Shown here: piece after piece, positions 62,099-64,000 of the stretch
Layout: each line of letters begins with the position of its first letter
Numbering within the stretch: the first letter of the stretch is position 1
Assembly (NCBI GenBank): GCA_910577645.1
Contig: CAJTOL010000007.1
Coordinates: 65,375 to 129,374, forward strand
Source of the DNA: an uncultured Lachnospiraceae bacterium
GTDB taxonomy: Bacteria; Bacillota; Clostridia; Lachnospirales; Lachnospiraceae
Length of the DNA: 64,000 nt
Direction of reading: 5' to 3'
Position numbers and translations under genes: made by a program
Notes under the pieces: generated by a model
The model's input: only the letters and a program-made list of their open reading frames with translations
What the model was told of the DNA's origin: nothing
Databases searched by the model: none

Positions 62099-63087
62099 GT
62101 GCTTTCCCTTTTTACCAATTCTACAGGCAGCAAAACCTCTGATTCTGTTTTTCTATTCTCCTTCAAATCTCTTAATTTCTTCAGAGCCGCTGCCGCCCGC
62201 TTTCCTGCATCCTGATGAATGGTGGTCAAAGCCGGATGAACCATCCTGCATATAGGGGCATCATCAAATCCGGCTACCGCCATATGGTCAGGCACCTTTA
62301 CCCCTCTCTTCATAAGGAACTTCATCAGTTCTATGGCATAAAAGTCAGATACTGCAAAAACTGCGGAGTAGGACAGAATTGCCTTTAGCTTGCTTTCATA
62401 AAATGCCAGACGCTCTTTTCTTTCCATCGGGATCTTCATAAAATCAGCCTGTCCCTTTAAGCCCGCGCAAAATCCCTCGTATCGCTGCCGATCCATACAG
62501 ATCTGGTTGTCCGCAATACACAGGGCCTTTTCATACCCTTTCTCCCGAAAATGATTTCCTAACTGGAACCCACCTCCAAAATTGTCAATGCCAATGTTGC
62601 ATATATTTTCTCCGCAAACACCGTACCCATCATAAATTACAAAGGGAATCCGCATATGGTTTCTCAGATATGTATAGTCCTGCCGGCAAAATCCAATCAG
62701 CACCAGCCCCTCCACATTCCACATGGAAGCAAACCGGATAATTTCCTCGGGATCTTTTGTTTGTTTTACCATCATAAACAAATTATTTTTCTCAATCTCC
62801 CGGCACAGGCTGTTAAGGGCCATAGATATAAAGCCATCTTCCAAAACATGGCTCTCATATTTCTCATGGTCATGGATCACTACTCCAATGATGGAAGAAG
62901 TATTCTGTGCTAAAAGGATTGCTGCCATGCTGGGAATATACTGCCGTTCTTCTAAAGCCGCCAGCACCCTCTGAACCGTCCTGTCGGATACTTTTTTTGT
63001 TTTTCCATGGAGCACATTAGACACCGTTGCTGTGCTGAGCCCCAATTCCTCTGCTATATCGCTGATTCTTACCCGTGATTTTTCCAT
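62095..63087 (-). CDS. LacI-family transcriptional regulator
   Basis: The helix-turn-helix VRISDIAEELGLSTATVSNVLHGKTKKVSD leads, followed by a hinge MAAILLAQNTSSIIGVV and a periplasmic-binding-type ligand domain with AGFDDAPICRMVHPALTTIHQD. 330 residues. No adjacent sugar genes are in the window, so target and effector are unknown. Confidence 0.88.
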   Translation of the reverse strand: MEKSRVRISDIAEELGLSTATVSNVLHGKTKKVSDRTVQRVLAALEERQYIPSMAAILLAQNTSSIIGVVIHDHEKYESHVLEDGFISMALNSLCREIEKNNLFMMVKQTKDPEEIIRFASMWNVEGLVLIGFCRQDYTYLRNHMRIPFVIYDGYGVCGENICNIGIDNFGGGFQLGNHFREKGYEKALCIADNQICMDRQRYEGFCAGLKGQADFMKIPMERKERLAFYESKLKAILSYSAVFAVSDFYAIELMKFLMKRGVKVPDHMAVAGFDDAPICRMVHPALTTIHQDAGKRAAAALKKLRDLKENRKTESEVLLPVELVKREST

Positions 63088-63093
63088 GCGTTC

Positions 63094-63245
63094 TTAAAAT
63101 TCTTTATTATAGGTGCTGTAACCAGTTTCTTTCATAATCTCCCACATTTTTCCCGCCATGGTTTTCCAGCTTATTGGTCCTCTCTATGCGCCATTTTCCG
63201 TAATAAGCCATGGCATAATGCCGACGGCTACGGAATCCCTCTCAT
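63094..63245 (-). pseudogene. Possible decayed gene fragment
   Basis: The stretch between hxlR and the LacI gene has a frame on the minus strand reading DSVAVGIMPWLITENGA, an in-frame stop, then ISWKTMAGKMWEIMKETG and YSTYNKEF before TAA. The composition looks like former coding sequence but I do not recognise the family. It may also be chance. Confidence 0.2.
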
Positions 63246-63251
63246 TCCATT

Positions 63252-63584
63252 TTATAACCTGTTTTTATCACCCCATTCACACATTCCGTCTAAAATAGGA
63301 ATTAAAGATTTTCCGCGCTCTGTTAAGCTATATTCTACCTTTGGCGGGATTTGGGGATATTCTTTTCTATGCACTAATTGGTCTGCTTCTAATTCTTTTA
63401 AAGTGGAGCTTAAAGTCTTATATGAAATTTCACTGATATATTTTTTCATTTCGTTAAAACGAACGACTCCGAACTCCATTAGAGTATACAAAATAGTCAT
63501 TTTATATTTGCCATTGATTAATGACAAGGTATAGCTGAAACCTGTTGTTTCAAGACATTCATTTGAAATGCAGCGTTTACTCAT
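63252..63584 (-). CDS. HxlR-family winged-helix regulator
   Basis: A 110-residue MarR-like regulator. The conserved LINGKYKMTILYTLMEFGVVRFNEM and SYKTLSSTLKELEADQLVHR-EY (family form ISxKTLSxxLKELExxGLIxRxxY) and PPKVEYSLTERGKSL are clear. Cys residues at positions 5 and 10 could be redox-sensitive. It is divergent from a flavin reductase, the usual HxlR target arrangement. Confidence 0.9.
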   Translation of the reverse strand: MSKRCISNECLETTGFSYTLSLINGKYKMTILYTLMEFGVVRFNEMKKYISEISYKTLSSTLKELEADQLVHRKEYPQIPPKVEYSLTERGKSLIPILDGMCEWGDKNRL

Positions 63585-63623
63585 TTTACACTCTCCTTTA
63601 GGTAAGTATATAACTTTATTGTA

Positions 63624-63648
63624 AGTATCGCACTTATATGTGCGTACT
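63624..63648. promoter_or_regulatory. Candidate HxlR operator
   Basis: Inverted repeat AGTATCGCAC-TTATAT-GTGCGTACT between the divergent hxlR and reductase genes, with TATAAT of the reductase promoter at 63676-63681. Position and symmetry fit an HxlR-type operator. Confidence 0.5.
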
Positions 63649-63729
63649 TGATTTTATTTCAATTCTTGCTAAGATTATAATATCAAAAGCAAAGAAAGTC
63701 AATCTCACAGAATTAGGAGGACATATTTT

Positions 63730-64000
63730 ATGAGCAAAAAAATAGTTGTAATAACGGGAAGCCCCCGGAAAAACGGGAATAGCTTTGCTATGACAGACGC
63801 TTTCATCAAGACTGCCGAAGCAAAGGGGCACACAATCACACGGTTTGACGCTGCATTAAAAAAAGTGGGTGGCTGCCGGGCGTGCGAAACCTGTTTTTCC
63901 ACTGGAAAGGCCTGTACTTTTGATGATGATTTCAACACGATTGCACCGGCAATTCTTGAAGCGGACGTTATCGTATTTACTATGCCTGTCTACTGGTATT
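63730..64000 (+). CDS. NADPH-dependent FMN reductase-type flavoprotein, partial
   Basis: Runs off the end of the window after 90 codons. The start VVITGSPRKNGNSFAMTDAF is the flavin-phosphate-binding loop of the flavodoxin-like NADPH-dependent FMN reductase family; CRACETCFSTGKACTFDDDF is the Cys-rich segment common in the iron-sulfur flavoprotein-like subgroup, and VFTMPVYWY follows. AGGAGG precedes the ATG. It is likely controlled by the divergent HxlR regulator. Confidence 0.85.
   Translation, partial: MSKKIVVITGSPRKNGNSFAMTDAFIKTAEAKGHTITRFDAALKKVGGCRACETCFSTGKACTFDDDFNTIAPAILEADVIVFTMPVYWY

Noticed and set aside
1..64000. tRNA or rRNA genes
   Set aside because: None of the intergenic gaps shows a recognisable tRNA fold or rRNA sequence by eye; a covariance search would be needed to be certain.

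Overview
The window comes from a Gram-positive anaerobe of the class Clostridia, most likely a Lachnospiraceae-type gut bacterium. The evidence is the conserved Firmicutes cluster murE-murF-priA-def-fmt-yugP-rsmB-rlmN-prpC-prkC-rsgA-rpe-thiN, formate-tetrahydrofolate ligase (typical of anaerobic one-carbon metabolism), a clostridial ClpP-like/TepA protease beside ftsK/spoIIIE, many AGGAGG ribosome binding sites and medium G+C. No genus can be fixed from the sequence alone.

Layout. 0-20.4 kb is a minus-strand housekeeping block: cell-wall ligases, replication restart, translation initiation and rRNA/tRNA modification, Ser/Thr kinase-phosphatase signalling, thiamine diphosphate synthesis, Fhs, FtsK and a ClpP-like protease, followed by icd on the plus strand. 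21.9-28.2 kb is a catabolic island: a GntR/FCD regulator, a TRAP transporter (dctPQM), an IolB-like isomerase, a TIM-barrel sugar isomerase/epimerase and a second Rpe-like epimerase. 28.3-33.1 kb holds malQ, a PTS-permease remnant, a Crp/Fnr regulator with a divergent SLC13-type permease, and purC.

33.1-43.7 kb is an AT-richer type III-A (Csm) CRISPR-Cas locus, all read on the minus strand: cas6-cas10-csm2-csm3-csm4-csm5, leader, a 28-repeat array, cas1, cas2, csm6. Interference and cyclic-oligoadenylate signalling look complete (HD and GGDD in Cas10, Asp in Csm3, HEPN motif in Csm6). Cas1 is missing its whole N-terminal domain: the last repeat is joined directly to the middle of the cas1 reading frame. 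Nearly all spacers read as mRNA-sense on the plus strand, four carry a Shine-Dalgarno plus ATG, and two spacer pairs are homologous to each other.

43.8-45.5 kb has a dsdA fragment and an MFS fragment, divergent and both cut at the same junction, the scar of one deletion. 45.6-64 kb is accessory: a solitary C5 cytosine methyltransferase, a secreted GLUG-repeat protein with an MMPL exporter and a TetR regulator, a LytTR/GHKL two-component system, a CUT1-type sugar ABC transporter with its LacI regulator and operators, a MATE exporter, a second LacI regulator, an HxlR regulator and the start of a flavin reductase. Two families of short dispersed inverted-repeat elements are scattered between genes.
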